Positions 1-7,758 of a DNA stretch of 14,550 bases are shown piece after piece. The notes under the pieces are model-generated. The model was not told where the DNA came from, searched no databases, and saw only the letters and a list, made by a program, of their open reading frames with translations. Numbering within the stretch: position 1 is the first letter of the stretch; every line of letters begins with the position of its first letter. Position numbers and translations under genes: made by a program. Source of the DNA: an uncultured Labedella sp. (lineage in GTDB: Bacteria > Actinomycetota > Actinomycetes > Actinomycetales > Microbacteriaceae); NCBI GenBank assembly GCA_934636065.1, contig CAKTZW010000014.1:1-14550 (forward strand), read 5' to 3'.

Positions 1-1176
1 GTACCCGGCGGAGAGCGAGAACAGCGCCCAGCCGATCGTCTGGAAGAAGGTCAGGAAGATGGAGAACGCCTGTCCGCGCAGCTCGGGCAGCACGACCGAC
101 ATGATGATCGGGCGGTTCACCGGCGGGTTCATCCCCTGGAACGCTCCGAACAGGGCCCAGAAGATGGCGTAGATCCACAGGCTCCCCCAGTCGAACTGCG
201 TGCCGAAGAAGGCCGCGACGGCGAAGAGGATCTGCGCAGCCTGGTTGAACGCGACCCGGCCCTGGTGCGGCGCGATGCGGTCGAGGAAGGCCACGGCGAA
301 GCCGCTGAGGAATGTGGAGATGACGTAGCCGAGGCCGAACGGGATGAGGACGGTCGCGGCGACGGCGTTCGTGAAGCCGCGCTCGGTCACGAGGAACTGG
401 ACGCCGAACACCGTGATGAGCAGATGACCGGAGAGCAGCCGCGACAGCATCATGATCGAGAAGGTCGGGATCCGGAACAGCGCGAGCACGCCGGAGACGG
501 TCACCTTGTCCTTGCGCTTGCTCTCCTCGAGGTCGGCGAGCTTCTCCTCCGAGGCGCCGATGCCCGGGTCCACGTAGAAGACCGCGATGAGGATCGACGA
601 CAGCAGGCAGATGCCGCCGATGATCCACATACCGAGCCGCCACCCGTCCTCCTGGCCGGAGAACAGGGCGAGGACGGGTCCGATGAAGGAGGAGACCGCG
701 GTGAGGACGCCGTAGTAGAACCCGGTCGCCTTGGAGCGCATCTTGTCGTCGAAGGAGTCCGCGATGATCGAGTTGGTGATCGGCTGGCCGCACGCCACCA
801 CGCCGGCGAGCAGCGTGTTCCAGAGGAGCAGCTGCAGGAAGTCCTGCGACGTGCCGGCGAGGATGCCGAGGATCGCGCCGATGATGTTGTTGAGCACGAG
901 CGCCTGCTTGCGGCCGAAGCGGTCCGCGAACCAGACCCAGGCGGGACCGAGCGGGATGGTCGCGAACTTGCCGAGGGCGCTCAGCAGGCCGAGGTGCCCG
1001 TTGTCGAGCTTGAGGGACGCCGCGATCGACGGGAAGAGGGTGCTGAGGAGGCCCGCCTCCGTGTTGTCGACCACCTCGGCTCCGGTGATCGTGACGAGGT
1101 TGCGCCAGCGGTGCGGGACGCGACGGGCCCTCTCCGTGGCGATGGCCTCGGTCGGTGTAGGCGTGCGGGTGGACAT
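1..1176 (-). CDS. MFS transporter (partial, C-terminus beyond left edge)
   Basis: The first 392 codons of a major facilitator superfamily permease are visible; no stop occurs before the window edge. The start is ATG, preceded by AGGAG about 8 bases upstream. The N-terminal tail is hydrophilic (residues 1-25), followed by alternating hydrophobic helices. The MFS loop 2-3 motif appears as WFADRFGRK near residues 82-90. A charged central loop (EEKLADLEESKRKDK) separates the two halves, as expected for a 12-helix protein. It lies 56 bases downstream of the sulfatase on the same strand, so it is probably the last visible gene of the PadR-sulfatase operon. By context it would import the substrate of that sulfatase or export a product. 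The substrate is not readable from sequence. The family call is secure; the role is inference. Confidence 0.9.
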   Translation of the reverse strand, partial: MSTRTPTPTEAIATERARRVPHRWRNLVTITGAEVVDNTEAGLLSTLFPSIAASLKLDNGHLGLLSALGKFATIPLGPAWVWFADRFGRKQALVLNNIIGAILGILAGTSQDFLQLLLWNTLLAGVVACGQPITNSIIADSFDDKMRSKATGFYYGVLTAVSSFIGPVLALFSGQEDGWRLGMWIIGGICLLSSILIAVFYVDPGIGASEEKLADLEESKRKDKVTVSGVLALFRIPTFSIMMLSRLLSGHLLITVFGVQFLVTERGFTNAVAATVLIPFGLGYVISTFLSGFAVAFLDRIAPHQGRVAFNQAAQILFAVAAFFGTQFDWGSLWIYAIFWALFGAFQGMNPPVNRPIIMSVVLPELRGQAFSIFLTFFQTIGWALFSLSAGY

Positions 1177-1232
1177 GGGTGTTGCTCCTGTCGTCGTTGC
1201 CAGGTGGCAAAAAGGGTGAGGTGAGGGAAGAG

Positions 1233-2993
1233 TCAGACGGGGTTCGGGACGGAGAGCTCCGCCGCGATCGCTCGCAGGTCGGCGGTCGTGACGAACGCGT
1301 GCCGGGCGAGGTCGATGAGGGTCATGTGGCCGGGGACGGCCACGAGTTCGGTGTGTCCGAGGCCGGGGATGTGGCGTTCGATGATCGGGCCGATACGGGG
1401 ATCTCCCGTGAGCTGCACGAGGGGGACGTCGAGGAGGGAGAGCTGGTCGAGTTCCTCGGCGCTCGGAAGCGGCTCGGCGACGAGCACGGCGCGCTCGCGG
1501 TGCTCCCGAGCATGGAGGTGATCGCTCGTGACGACACCGTCCGCGGGGAGCCCGAGGCGCTGGAACTGGCTGTCCGGAGCGTCGCTCTCGACGAGGAGGT
1601 CGACGAGGAGACGGATCATCCGGGACTCGATCTCATCGTCCACGAGCGGAGACTCCTGGTGGGGGTCGGTCGCGAGATCGAAGAGGAGCGTGCCGTGGCG
1701 CCACGGGTTCATCCAGCCGGTGCGCGCCGGCATCCGCATCGTGCGCACGCCCTTCGTGAAGGGCATCGGCTCGGCCGGCTCCCAGTCGGACAGCTCGGCG
1801 GGGCTGAAGCGCGCGCGCATGTGCGTCGGCATGAGCGTGTACTCGTCCAGCGGCGCGTTCGATCCGTCGTCGGCCGCGCGCATGTAGACGTAGCGCCCGT
1901 CGGTCACGTTCACGTGGCCGCCGTGGATCCCGAAGAGCGCGCCGCGGCGGAGCTCGGCATCGTCCTCGAGCACGAGAGCGAGGTCCGACCCCTGCATGTC
2001 GGGGGTCGGGTCCACGTCGAAGAAGCGCAGCAGGGTGGGGGCGATGTCGATCGTCTGCGCGAGGGCGCCGCGGCGCGTGTCGGCTCCGCGGGTGCGCGGG
2101 TCCCACAGGAACATCGGGAGGTGCACGAGCTCGTTGAACCACGGCTGCACCGACTTCGCCCACCAGCCGTGCTCACCGAGGAGGAAGCCGTGGTCCGTGT
2201 TGACGAGCAGCATCGTGTCGTCCCACATGTCGTGCTCGTCCATCGCATCGAGGACGCGACCGAGGGAGGCGTCGCACATCGACACGAGCGCCGCGTACTC
2301 GAGTCGCGCATGCTCCACCTGCGCGGTGGGCTCGCTGACCTTCTGATAGCCCGGCCAGTCGAACTCCGGGCCGTCGTAATCGTGCGGGTACTTCTCCTTG
2401 TAGCGGGAGTGCGTGAAGAAGGGCTCGTGCGGGTCGAACAGCTCGATCTGCAGCATCCAGTCGTCGGCGGCGACGTTGGTCTCGAGGAAGTGGAGGCCCG
2501 CGTCGACCGTTCGGGTCTGGGAGTGCTCCGCCTCCGTCGGCATGTAGCGGCGGTTCACGGCGTCCTGCTTCTGCATCGTCGCGGGGAAGCTCAGGCCCTG
2601 GGTGTCGGCGACGACGCCCTTCCACGGGTCGCCCTCCTGCCCGCGGAAGAACTCCCACGTGTTGTAGCGCGTGTGGTACGTCGCGCCGCCGTCCTCCCAG
2701 TAGTGCGGGTGGTCGGACACGAGGTGTGTGTGCACTCCGGCGGTACGCAGCATCTCCGGCATCGAGTCGTCGAACGGCTCGAGCGGACCCCACGAGCGGT
2801 GCAGGAAGTTGTACCGGCCCGTGTGCATCTCGCGCCGCGCAGGCATGCAGGGCATCGAGCCCGCGTAGAAGTTGTCGAAGGTCGCGGCACGGGCGGCGAG
2901 CCGCGCGAAGTTCGGGGCGTCGACGATCGTGTCCCCGTACGGGGCGAGCATGTGCCGATTGAGGCTGTCGAACATCAGCACGATCGCCTTCAT
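1233..2993 (-). CDS. Cys-type sulfatase (PF00884 family), cytosolic
   Basis: A 586-residue sulfatase of the alkaline phosphatase-like fold, hydrolysing sulfate esters with a formylglycine nucleophile. The modification site is SMPCMPARREMHTGR: Cys49 in CxPxR with Arg53, and the downstream TGR. Other metal and active-site elements are FDSLNR (Asp9), FDPHEPF (about 186-192) and NTDHG (Asp267-His268). The first metal motif is DS rather than the common DD, and the protein is longer than many bacterial sulfatases, so it belongs to a distinct subfamily that I cannot name. The N-terminus starts directly at the first beta strand (MKAIVLMF) with no signal peptide, so it probably acts in the cytosol. 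Its ATG overlaps the padR stop as ATGA, implying translational coupling. It needs an FGE; one is encoded at 8781-9941. Family certain, substrate unknown. Confidence 0.95.
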   Translation of the reverse strand: MKAIVLMFDSLNRHMLAPYGDTIVDAPNFARLAARAATFDNFYAGSMPCMPARREMHTGRYNFLHRSWGPLEPFDDSMPEMLRTAGVHTHLVSDHPHYWEDGGATYHTRYNTWEFFRGQEGDPWKGVVADTQGLSFPATMQKQDAVNRRYMPTEAEHSQTRTVDAGLHFLETNVAADDWMLQIELFDPHEPFFTHSRYKEKYPHDYDGPEFDWPGYQKVSEPTAQVEHARLEYAALVSMCDASLGRVLDAMDEHDMWDDTMLLVNTDHGFLLGEHGWWAKSVQPWFNELVHLPMFLWDPRTRGADTRRGALAQTIDIAPTLLRFFDVDPTPDMQGSDLALVLEDDAELRRGALFGIHGGHVNVTDGRYVYMRAADDGSNAPLDEYTLMPTHMRARFSPAELSDWEPAEPMPFTKGVRTMRMPARTGWMNPWRHGTLLFDLATDPHQESPLVDDEIESRMIRLLVDLLVESDAPDSQFQRLGLPADGVVTSDHLHAREHRERAVLVAEPLPSAEELDQLSLLDVPLVQLTGDPRIGPIIERHIPGLGHTELVAVPGHMTLIDLARHAFVTTADLRAIAAELSVPNPV

Positions 2994-3604
2994 CGCGCGG
3001 CCTCGTCCGACGAGGGGACCGCGGTCGCATCCGACGATCCCACCGGTGGCACACGGTCGAGCAGCTCGGCCCGCAGCGCCTCCACCCAGGCCACGTGCGC
3101 GTCGACCGCCGAAGTGCCGCGTTCGTGGAGTCGCTGCGCGATCTGGGCCGCGAGGTCCTCATCGAAGGGAATCGCGGGGTTCCACTCCTCGGAGCGATCG
3201 CGGAAGCGGAACCGAGCGATCTGGGCCCGCCGGGCCTCGAGTTCGGTGTCGAGCAGGCGCAGGATGTCCTCGATGCTCATGAGACCCGCAAAGCCGAGTC
3301 GCGCCGTGAACTCCGGGTCCTCGAAGCGGCTCGGCGGCTGGTACGGCCCCGTCAGCCAGTCGAGGAAGACGACCGTCCCGTCCTCGGTGACGCGATAGGT
3401 CTTCGCGTCCTGGGCACCCGGACGCTCCTCGACGGAGTGGGTGATCCACCCCCGCTCCTCCATGCCGGTGAGGGCGCGGTAGACCTGGCTCATCTGCGTG
3501 TTCGAGCGGAGGAAGCGACCGGAGGTGTCGAAGTACTTCTTCAGGTCGTATCCGGTGCTCGGGTGCTCGATGAGCACTCCGAGGATGAGGTGCTCGAGCT
3601 TCAT
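2990..3604 (-). CDS. PadR-family transcriptional regulator
   Basis: A 204-residue PadR regulator. The N-terminal winged helix (about residues 1-80) includes MKLEHLILGVLIEHPSTGYD and YRALTGMEERGWI, the usual PadR core. A C-terminal dimerisation helix region of the Vir_act_alpha_C type follows (about 90-185, rich in Glu/Arg/Leu). I chose the ATG at 3604 because the PadR core begins there and GGAGGAAAGG lies just upstream. The same frame is open back to 3658, but that extension (MEWFVHRPSH...) is not PadR-like. It is the first gene of the padR-sulfatase-MFS operon and overlaps the sulfatase by ATGA. A 26-bp palindrome 43 bases upstream of its start is the likely binding site, so autoregulation is expected. 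PadR proteins are mostly repressors relieved by small aromatic or other ligands; the ligand here is unknown. Confidence 0.93.
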   Translation of the reverse strand: MKLEHLILGVLIEHPSTGYDLKKYFDTSGRFLRSNTQMSQVYRALTGMEERGWITHSVEERPGAQDAKTYRVTEDGTVVFLDWLTGPYQPPSRFEDPEFTARLGFAGLMSIEDILRLLDTELEARRAQIARFRFRDRSEEWNPAIPFDEDLAAQIAQRLHERGTSAVDAHVAWVEALRAELLDRVPPVGSSDATAVPSSDEAAR

Positions 3605-3646
3605 CGCACGCCTTTCCTCCACGTCACGGTGGCTTGGTCGGTGGAC

Positions 3647-3672
3647 AAACCATTCCACAAGTGGAATGGTTT
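3647..3672. promoter_or_regulatory. Palindromic operator, probably for PadR
   Basis: A perfect inverted repeat with 12-base arms (AAACCATTCCAC and its complement) around a 2-base AA centre. It lies between the dehydrogenase stop and the padR start. On the minus strand a good -35 hexamer TTGACG (3673-3678) abuts it, so the palindrome covers the spacer and the -10 region; the -10 itself is weak (AATGGT with an 18-base spacer). This layout fits a repressor site that blocks padR transcription. A role as terminator for the dehydrogenase is less likely because only three Ts follow the stem and it is AT-rich relative to the neighbourhood. The palindrome is directly visible; the PadR assignment is inferred from position. 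Confidence 0.75.
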
Positions 3673-3706
3673 CGTCAAGCCCGTCGTGGAGGAGGAGCGG
3701 CTCGCG

Positions 3707-4765
3707 TCAGCCGACGGGCGTCGATCCCGGGAGCACGACGGCCTTCATGCTGCCGGGCTCGCGTCCGCTCGTGAGGGCCGCCTCGATGTCGTCGAGCCCG
3801 AACCTCCCGGTGACGAGCGCGTCGAGGTCGACACGGCCGGTCGCGAGGAGCGCGATCGCGACGGGCCACGTGTTCGCGTAACGGAACACGCCCGTGAGGG
3901 TGAGCTCGCGGTTCTGCAGCAGGTTCACGGGGATCTCGAGATCGTCGGCGCCGAGACCGACGAGGACCACGCGACCGGCGGGGCGCACGGCCGCGATGCC
4001 GGTCCGGATGGCCGGACCGGCGCCGGAGGCGTCGATGAAGGCGTCGACCCCGAGTGCGGAGAGGTCCTCCCCCGCCACGTGACCGTGCGTGGCCCCGTGG
4101 GCGAGGGCGAACGCGAGCCGCTCCTCCGAGATGTCGGTGACATGGACCTCGGTGGCGCCGAACTCGCGGGCGACCTGCGCCGTGATGACGCCGATCGGTC
4201 CGGCCCCGGCGATGAGCACGCGAGAGCCCGCCGCGACACCGGCCTTCTGCGACGCCCAGATCCCCACCGAGAGCGGCTCGACGAGCGCCGCCGCCTCGTC
4301 GCTCACGGAATCGGGCACGTCGTGGGCGAAGTCGTGGTCGATGAGGGCGTACTCGGCGAAGGCGCCGTCGATCGGCGGCGTCGCGTAGAACTCCATGTGC
4401 GGACAGAGGTTGTACCGGCCCGCCTTGCACTCGGCGCACTCGCGGCACGGCTTCTGCGGCTCGATCGACACGCGGCGTCCGATGCGCCGCCCGTCCACCT
4501 CGGACCCGACCGCCACGATCGTCCCGGAGGCCTCGTGGCCGAGGATGAGCGGCCGGTCCACGACGAAGGGACCGATACGGCCGTGCTCGAAGTAGTGGGT
4601 GTCGCTCCCGCACACGCCGACGGCCGCGATGCGCACGAGCACCTCGTGCGCCCCCGGCGTGGGGACGGCGCGCTCGGACACCGTCAGCCGGTGCTCGCTC
4701 TCGAGGAGGGAGACACGCATCGTCTCCGGCAGGTCCGTGATCGTCATGGTCTCTCCCGTCGTCAT
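3707..4765 (-). CDS. Zinc-dependent medium-chain dehydrogenase (sorbitol/xylitol dehydrogenase-like)
   Basis: A 352-residue MDR-family alcohol/polyol dehydrogenase. The catalytic zinc ligands appear as GVCGSD (Cys52) and GHE (His77-Glu78). The structural zinc set is Cys107, Cys110, Cys113 and Cys121 in PCRECAECKAGRYNLC. VEPLSV (Glu163) is typical of the sorbitol dehydrogenase branch. The Rossmann motif GAGPIG (187-192) with Asp211 at the end of the second strand (HVTDIS) favours NAD over NADP. The ATG at 4765 overlaps the sulfatase stop as ATGA with AAGGAC upstream; an in-frame ATG at 4747, preceded by GGGAGAG, is the alternative. It is the third gene of the symporter-sulfatase-dehydrogenase operon, so it probably oxidises the hydroxyl of the desulfated product, perhaps a polyol or sugar. 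The exact substrate is unknown. Confidence 0.93.
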   Translation of the reverse strand: MTTGETMTITDLPETMRVSLLESEHRLTVSERAVPTPGAHEVLVRIAAVGVCGSDTHYFEHGRIGPFVVDRPLILGHEASGTIVAVGSEVDGRRIGRRVSIEPQKPCRECAECKAGRYNLCPHMEFYATPPIDGAFAEYALIDHDFAHDVPDSVSDEAAALVEPLSVGIWASQKAGVAAGSRVLIAGAGPIGVITAQVAREFGATEVHVTDISEERLAFALAHGATHGHVAGEDLSALGVDAFIDASGAGPAIRTGIAAVRPAGRVVLVGLGADDLEIPVNLLQNRELTLTGVFRYANTWPVAIALLATGRVDLDALVTGRFGLDDIEAALTSGREPGSMKAVVLPGSTPVG

Positions 4766-6210
4766 CGCCAGTCCTTGCCCCACGTCGCCGTGGTCATCGA
4801 GCTCGACGCCCGCCACGTCGCGATCGCCTTCTCGAGGCGCGAGCGCGTCCCGAGGTGCTCGTGCTCACCCCACAGGTTCCGCTCCTCGAACGGGTCCTCG
4901 ACGAGGTCGAAGAGCTGGCCCTCGTCGTAGTCGATGAACTCGACGAGCTTGAAGCGCTCGTCGCGCACCATCGTCATGAGCGCGGTCTCCGTGAGGATGA
5001 AGTCGCGCGCGTGCTCGGAGAACACGTAGGTGCGGCCCGTCCACTCGTCGCCTCGGAGCGCCGGCACGAGCGACTCCGCCTCCATCCACTCGGGCGCCGT
5101 GAGACCGGCGAGCTCGAGGAGGGTGGGGGCGAAGTCCATGAGGGAGATGAGCCCCGGCAGCTGCTGGTCGGCCGCGACGCGTCCGGGCCCCCAGATGATG
5201 CCCGGCACGTGCACGCTCGGCTCGTACATCGTCCACTTCTGCGAGTGCCCGTGATCGTTCAGGGCGTCGCCGTGGTCCGACGTGAACACGACGATGGTGT
5301 CGTCGAGCACGCCACGCGCGTCGAGGGCCGCGATGAGGCCCCCGACCTGCTCGTCGATGAGCGAGACGTTCGCGAAGTAGTGCCGCCGCTGCCGGTCGAG
5401 CTGCTCCCTCGTCGGGTTCTCGAGCTGGACGATCGCGTCGTGATCGTTGGCTTCGTGGTGCTTCCGCAGCTCCTTGAGCGGCGTGGGCTGGGAGTCCAGG
5501 TCGGCCTGTGTGCGCTTCGCTTCCGGCATCGGCCTGTCGCGATAGGCGTCGAGGTGCGTCGCGGTCGGATCGTAGGGCGGGTGAGGGCCGGGGAAGCCGA
5601 TCTGGAGGAAGAACGGATCGTCGTGCCCCGGGTAGGTGTCGAGCCAGTGCCGCGCGAGATTGCCGACGAAGTTGTCAGCGTGCAGGTCGTCGGGCAGTTC
5701 CCACTCGAACGCGCCAAGTCGTTCCTCGTAGTCGGGCAGTGTGCGGTAGGTCACACGGCTCGGCTTCTCGTGGCCCCGGATCCAGATCGCCTTGTCCCAC
5801 TGGTCGAGGAAGTACGGCAGGTTCGGGTGGGCCCGGTCCTTGTTCTCGATGACGTGCCGCTCATGGAAGCCCACAGGGGCCTCGTAGGGGTAGGTGTGCA
5901 TCTTGCCGATGCTCGTGCACCGGTAGCCCGATTCCGCGAGCAGCTCCACCCAGGAGTGCGACCATCTGTCGTCGTTCCGGAGGACTCCGGAGCTGTGCGG
6001 GTAGAGGCCCGTGAAGAGGCTTGCGCGCGACGGAGCGCACGAGGGGGACGCGACGTAGGTGTTCGTGAAGGCCGTCCCCTCGCGGACGAGCCGGTCGAGG
6101 TGCGGGGTGTCGACGTGGTCGTAGCCGAGCGCCGCGATCGAGTCGAAGCGCTGCTGGTCCGTCATGATGAGCACGATGTTGGGCCGCTTCGGCCCGGTCG
6201 TGGATGTCAC
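4762..6210 (-). CDS. Cys-type sulfatase (arylsulfatase/choline-sulfatase-like fold)
   Basis: A 482-residue PF00884 sulfatase. PNIVLIMTDQQRFD (from residue 10) carries the first metal Asp (Asp18). SPSCAPSRASLFTG holds Cys58 in CxPxR, the formylglycine site, and Arg62. GKMH (102-105) supplies the active-site Lys and His, PGPHPPY is the middle motif, and FTSDHGD (Asp312-His313) closes the metal site. The length is typical for the family. There is no signal peptide. I chose the GTG at 6210 because GGAAGGAAA sits 7 bases upstream; an alternative GTG at 6255 overlaps the symporter stop as GTGA and would add 15 residues before the fold. It is the second gene of the operon and ends in an ATGA overlap with the dehydrogenase. 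It is unlike the sulfatase at 1233-2993 outside the motifs, so the two probably cut different bonds. Confidence 0.95.
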   Translation of the reverse strand: MTSTTGPKRPNIVLIMTDQQRFDSIAALGYDHVDTPHLDRLVREGTAFTNTYVASPSCAPSRASLFTGLYPHSSGVLRNDDRWSHSWVELLAESGYRCTSIGKMHTYPYEAPVGFHERHVIENKDRAHPNLPYFLDQWDKAIWIRGHEKPSRVTYRTLPDYEERLGAFEWELPDDLHADNFVGNLARHWLDTYPGHDDPFFLQIGFPGPHPPYDPTATHLDAYRDRPMPEAKRTQADLDSQPTPLKELRKHHEANDHDAIVQLENPTREQLDRQRRHYFANVSLIDEQVGGLIAALDARGVLDDTIVVFTSDHGDALNDHGHSQKWTMYEPSVHVPGIIWGPGRVAADQQLPGLISLMDFAPTLLELAGLTAPEWMEAESLVPALRGDEWTGRTYVFSEHARDFILTETALMTMVRDERFKLVEFIDYDEGQLFDLVEDPFEERNLWGEHEHLGTRSRLEKAIATWRASSSMTTATWGKDWR

Positions 6211-6217
6211 CGGTTCG

Positions 6218-6226
6218 TTTCCTTCC
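6218..6226 (-). promoter_or_regulatory. Ribosome binding site for second sulfatase
   Basis: GGAAGGAAA on the minus strand, 7 bases before the GTG at 6210. It is the reason for preferring that start over the GTG at 6255, which overlaps the symporter stop. Confidence 0.6.
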
Positions 6227-6251
6227 GTTGTCGCGGACGGTGGGGTGCCGC

Positions 6252-7607
6252 TCACGAGAGGGCCTTCCGACGCGCGGTGGTGATCGAAGCGGTGTCGCTC
6301 AGGTCCACCTTCGAGTTGTCGGCCGCGATGAGCACGCACACGGCGCTGATGACGCACATCGCCACGAGGTAGATCACGGCCGGCCAGAACGACCCCATGA
6401 ACACCGACGCGAGAGCGACGGCGATGGCGGGGGTGGGAGCGCCACCGAGGAGGGAGGAGCTCTGATACACGACCCCGAGTCCGGTGTAGCGCATCCGGGT
6501 GCCGAACATCTCCGCGAAGAACGCACCCTGGATCGAGAACATCATCCCGGTGCCCACAGCGTGGATCGCGATGATGATGAGCCAGGTCGTGAGCGGCTGG
6601 TCGAGCTGCAGGATGGGGAAGTACACCAGCCCGCCGACGGCGCACACGATGATGCCCGTGAGGTACACCGGCTTCCGACCGACCCGATCGGACCACGCCC
6701 CGAACAGCGGGAGCAGGAAGATCTGCACCCCGGCCGAGATCGTGAAGCCGACGAGGATGAGCGTGCTCGGCAGCCCGAGATAGGTCGTCACGAACGAGAT
6801 CGCGAAGACGTTGATGATGTTGTACGTGACCGCGTCGGCCATGCGCGCGCCGATACCGAGGAGCAGGTTCCGCCAGCTCTCGCGGATGAGAGCGAAGAAG
6901 GGGATGCTGCGCACCTCGTCCTCGTCCTTCTCGAAGGCGGGCGTCTCCGGCAGGGAGCGCCGGATGAGGAATGCGGCGATGACGAACACACCGCTCAGCA
7001 GGAACGGAACGCGCCACCCCCACGACATGAACTGGTCGTCCGGCAGGAGCTGCATGAGGCTGAAGACCCCCGTGGACACGAGCAGGCCGGCAGGCGTCCC
7101 CATCTGGTGGAAGCTGCCCATGAGTCCGCGCTTGCCCGTCGGGGCGTTCTCGAGCGCCACGAGCGACCCGCCACCGAACTCGCCCCCGATGCCGAAGCCC
7201 TGGATCAGCCGAGCGAGCAGCAGCAGGGCGACCGCCCAGACGCCGATCTGCTCGTAGCCGGGCAGGAGTCCGATGCCGAAGGTGCAGATCCCGATGAGCA
7301 GCACCGTGAGGATGAGCATGTTCTTCCGGCCGATCTTGTCGCCGAAGTGTCCGAAGACGACGGCGCCCAGCGGACGCATGAGGAATCCCGCCGCGAAGGA
7401 GCCGAAGGACTGCAGCAGCGACACCGTCGGATCGGACTCGGGGAAGAAGACCTGCGGGAAAACGAGGGCCGCGGCGGTGCCGTAGAGGTAGAAGTCGTAC
7501 CACTCGATGAAGGCACCGGCGAACGCAGCGCTCACGGCCTTTCGGGGGCTCGGGACCTCGGGGGAGGCGCGTCGCGACGCAGCGGCGGCCGGGGTGTGTG
7601 ACGACAT
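6252..7607 (-). CDS. MHS-family MFS symporter (ShiA/ProP/KgtP-like)
   Basis: A 451-residue major facilitator of the metabolite:H+ symporter type, located in the inner membrane. Family hallmarks are the first helix GAFIEWYDFYLYG (31-43), the loop 2-3 motif GHFGDKIGRK (86-95), and RLIQGFGIGGEFGGG (133-147) with the family RxxQGxxxGGE pattern. A second-half loop copy WSDRVGRKP and about twelve hydrophobic helices follow. MHS members carry small anions and zwitterions such as shikimate, citrate, 2-oxoglutarate, proline and betaine, so an anionic sulfate ester is a plausible cargo. AAGGAAGGG lies about 9 bases upstream of the ATG. It is the first gene of the symporter-sulfatase-dehydrogenase operon, divergent from the SorC regulator. 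The inferred role is uptake of the intact sulfated substrate. Confidence 0.93.
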   Translation of the reverse strand: MSSHTPAAAASRRASPEVPSPRKAVSAAFAGAFIEWYDFYLYGTAAALVFPQVFFPESDPTVSLLQSFGSFAAGFLMRPLGAVVFGHFGDKIGRKNMLILTVLLIGICTFGIGLLPGYEQIGVWAVALLLLARLIQGFGIGGEFGGGSLVALENAPTGKRGLMGSFHQMGTPAGLLVSTGVFSLMQLLPDDQFMSWGWRVPFLLSGVFVIAAFLIRRSLPETPAFEKDEDEVRSIPFFALIRESWRNLLLGIGARMADAVTYNIINVFAISFVTTYLGLPSTLILVGFTISAGVQIFLLPLFGAWSDRVGRKPVYLTGIIVCAVGGLVYFPILQLDQPLTTWLIIIAIHAVGTGMMFSIQGAFFAEMFGTRMRYTGLGVVYQSSSLLGGAPTPAIAVALASVFMGSFWPAVIYLVAMCVISAVCVLIAADNSKVDLSDTASITTARRKALS

Positions 7608-7637
7608 GTGCTGATGCCCTTCCTTGGACGACAGTAA

Positions 7638-7651
7638 TGCTCAGATGTGCA
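7638..7651. promoter_or_regulatory. Candidate SorC operator, symporter-proximal
   Basis: TGCTCAGATGTGCA is an imperfect palindrome of form TGCnCAnnTGnGCA, 31-44 bases upstream of the symporter ATG. Its core is the inverted copy (11 of 12 bases) of the site at 7725-7736 near the regulator gene. A possible minus-strand -10 (CATTAC) lies immediately downstream. Protein assignment is by position in the divergent region. Confidence 0.55.
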
Positions 7652-7721
7652 GCCCAATGCTGCTCTTTGGTGAAGCGACCGTAGCGCGCTCGGTTACTCC
7701 CTCACAAACGAAAGTGGCGAA

Positions 7722-7742
7722 ATCGCACATTTGAGCGATAAT
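7722..7742 (+). promoter_or_regulatory. SorC-gene -10 box with overlapping candidate operator
   Basis: GATAAT at 7737-7742 matches the -10 consensus at five of six positions; no good -35 is visible at the right distance. It overlaps the imperfect palindrome ATCGCACATTTGAGCGAT (7722-7739, 7 of 9 pairs matched), whose core repeats the site at 7638-7651 in inverted orientation. Overlap with the -10 suggests autoregulation of the regulator operon. Confidence 0.55.
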
Positions 7743-7758
7743 GGTCTCGTCCTGACAC

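Noticed and set aside
265..1224. A 319-codon plus-strand frame at the left end.
   Set aside because: Charge-rich antisense shadow of the partial MFS transporter, which has helices, a loop motif and a ribosome binding site on the other strand.
1179..3398. A 739-codon plus-strand frame opposite the sulfatase.
   Set aside because: Its product is a low-complexity Glu/Arg/Val/His string typical of antisense reading of GC-rich coding DNA. The opposite strand encodes clear sulfatase and PadR proteins.
3605..3658. Upstream extension of padR to an ATG at 3658.
   Set aside because: PadR proteins begin at the MKLEHLILG helix; the extension runs into the operator and lacks a ribosome binding site.
3647..3672. 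Palindrome read as an intrinsic terminator of the dehydrogenase operon.
   Set aside because: Only three Ts follow the stem on the minus strand and the stem is not GC-rich; placement next to a -35 before padR fits an operator better.
3095..4930. A 611-codon plus-strand frame across padR and the dehydrogenase.
   Set aside because: Same antisense pattern; no domain or motif is recognisable, and it lies over two well-supported minus-strand genes.
4762..7503. A continuous 913-codon minus-strand frame suggesting a transporter-sulfatase fusion.
   Set aside because: The first part is an out-of-frame reading of the symporter gene, Arg/His/Gly-rich and without helices. The symporter has its own frame and stop at 6252, so these are two separate genes.
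6204..7601. A 465-codon plus-strand frame opposite the MHS symporter.
   Set aside because: Highly acidic and His/Arg-rich, no motifs; explained as the complement of the membrane-protein gene.
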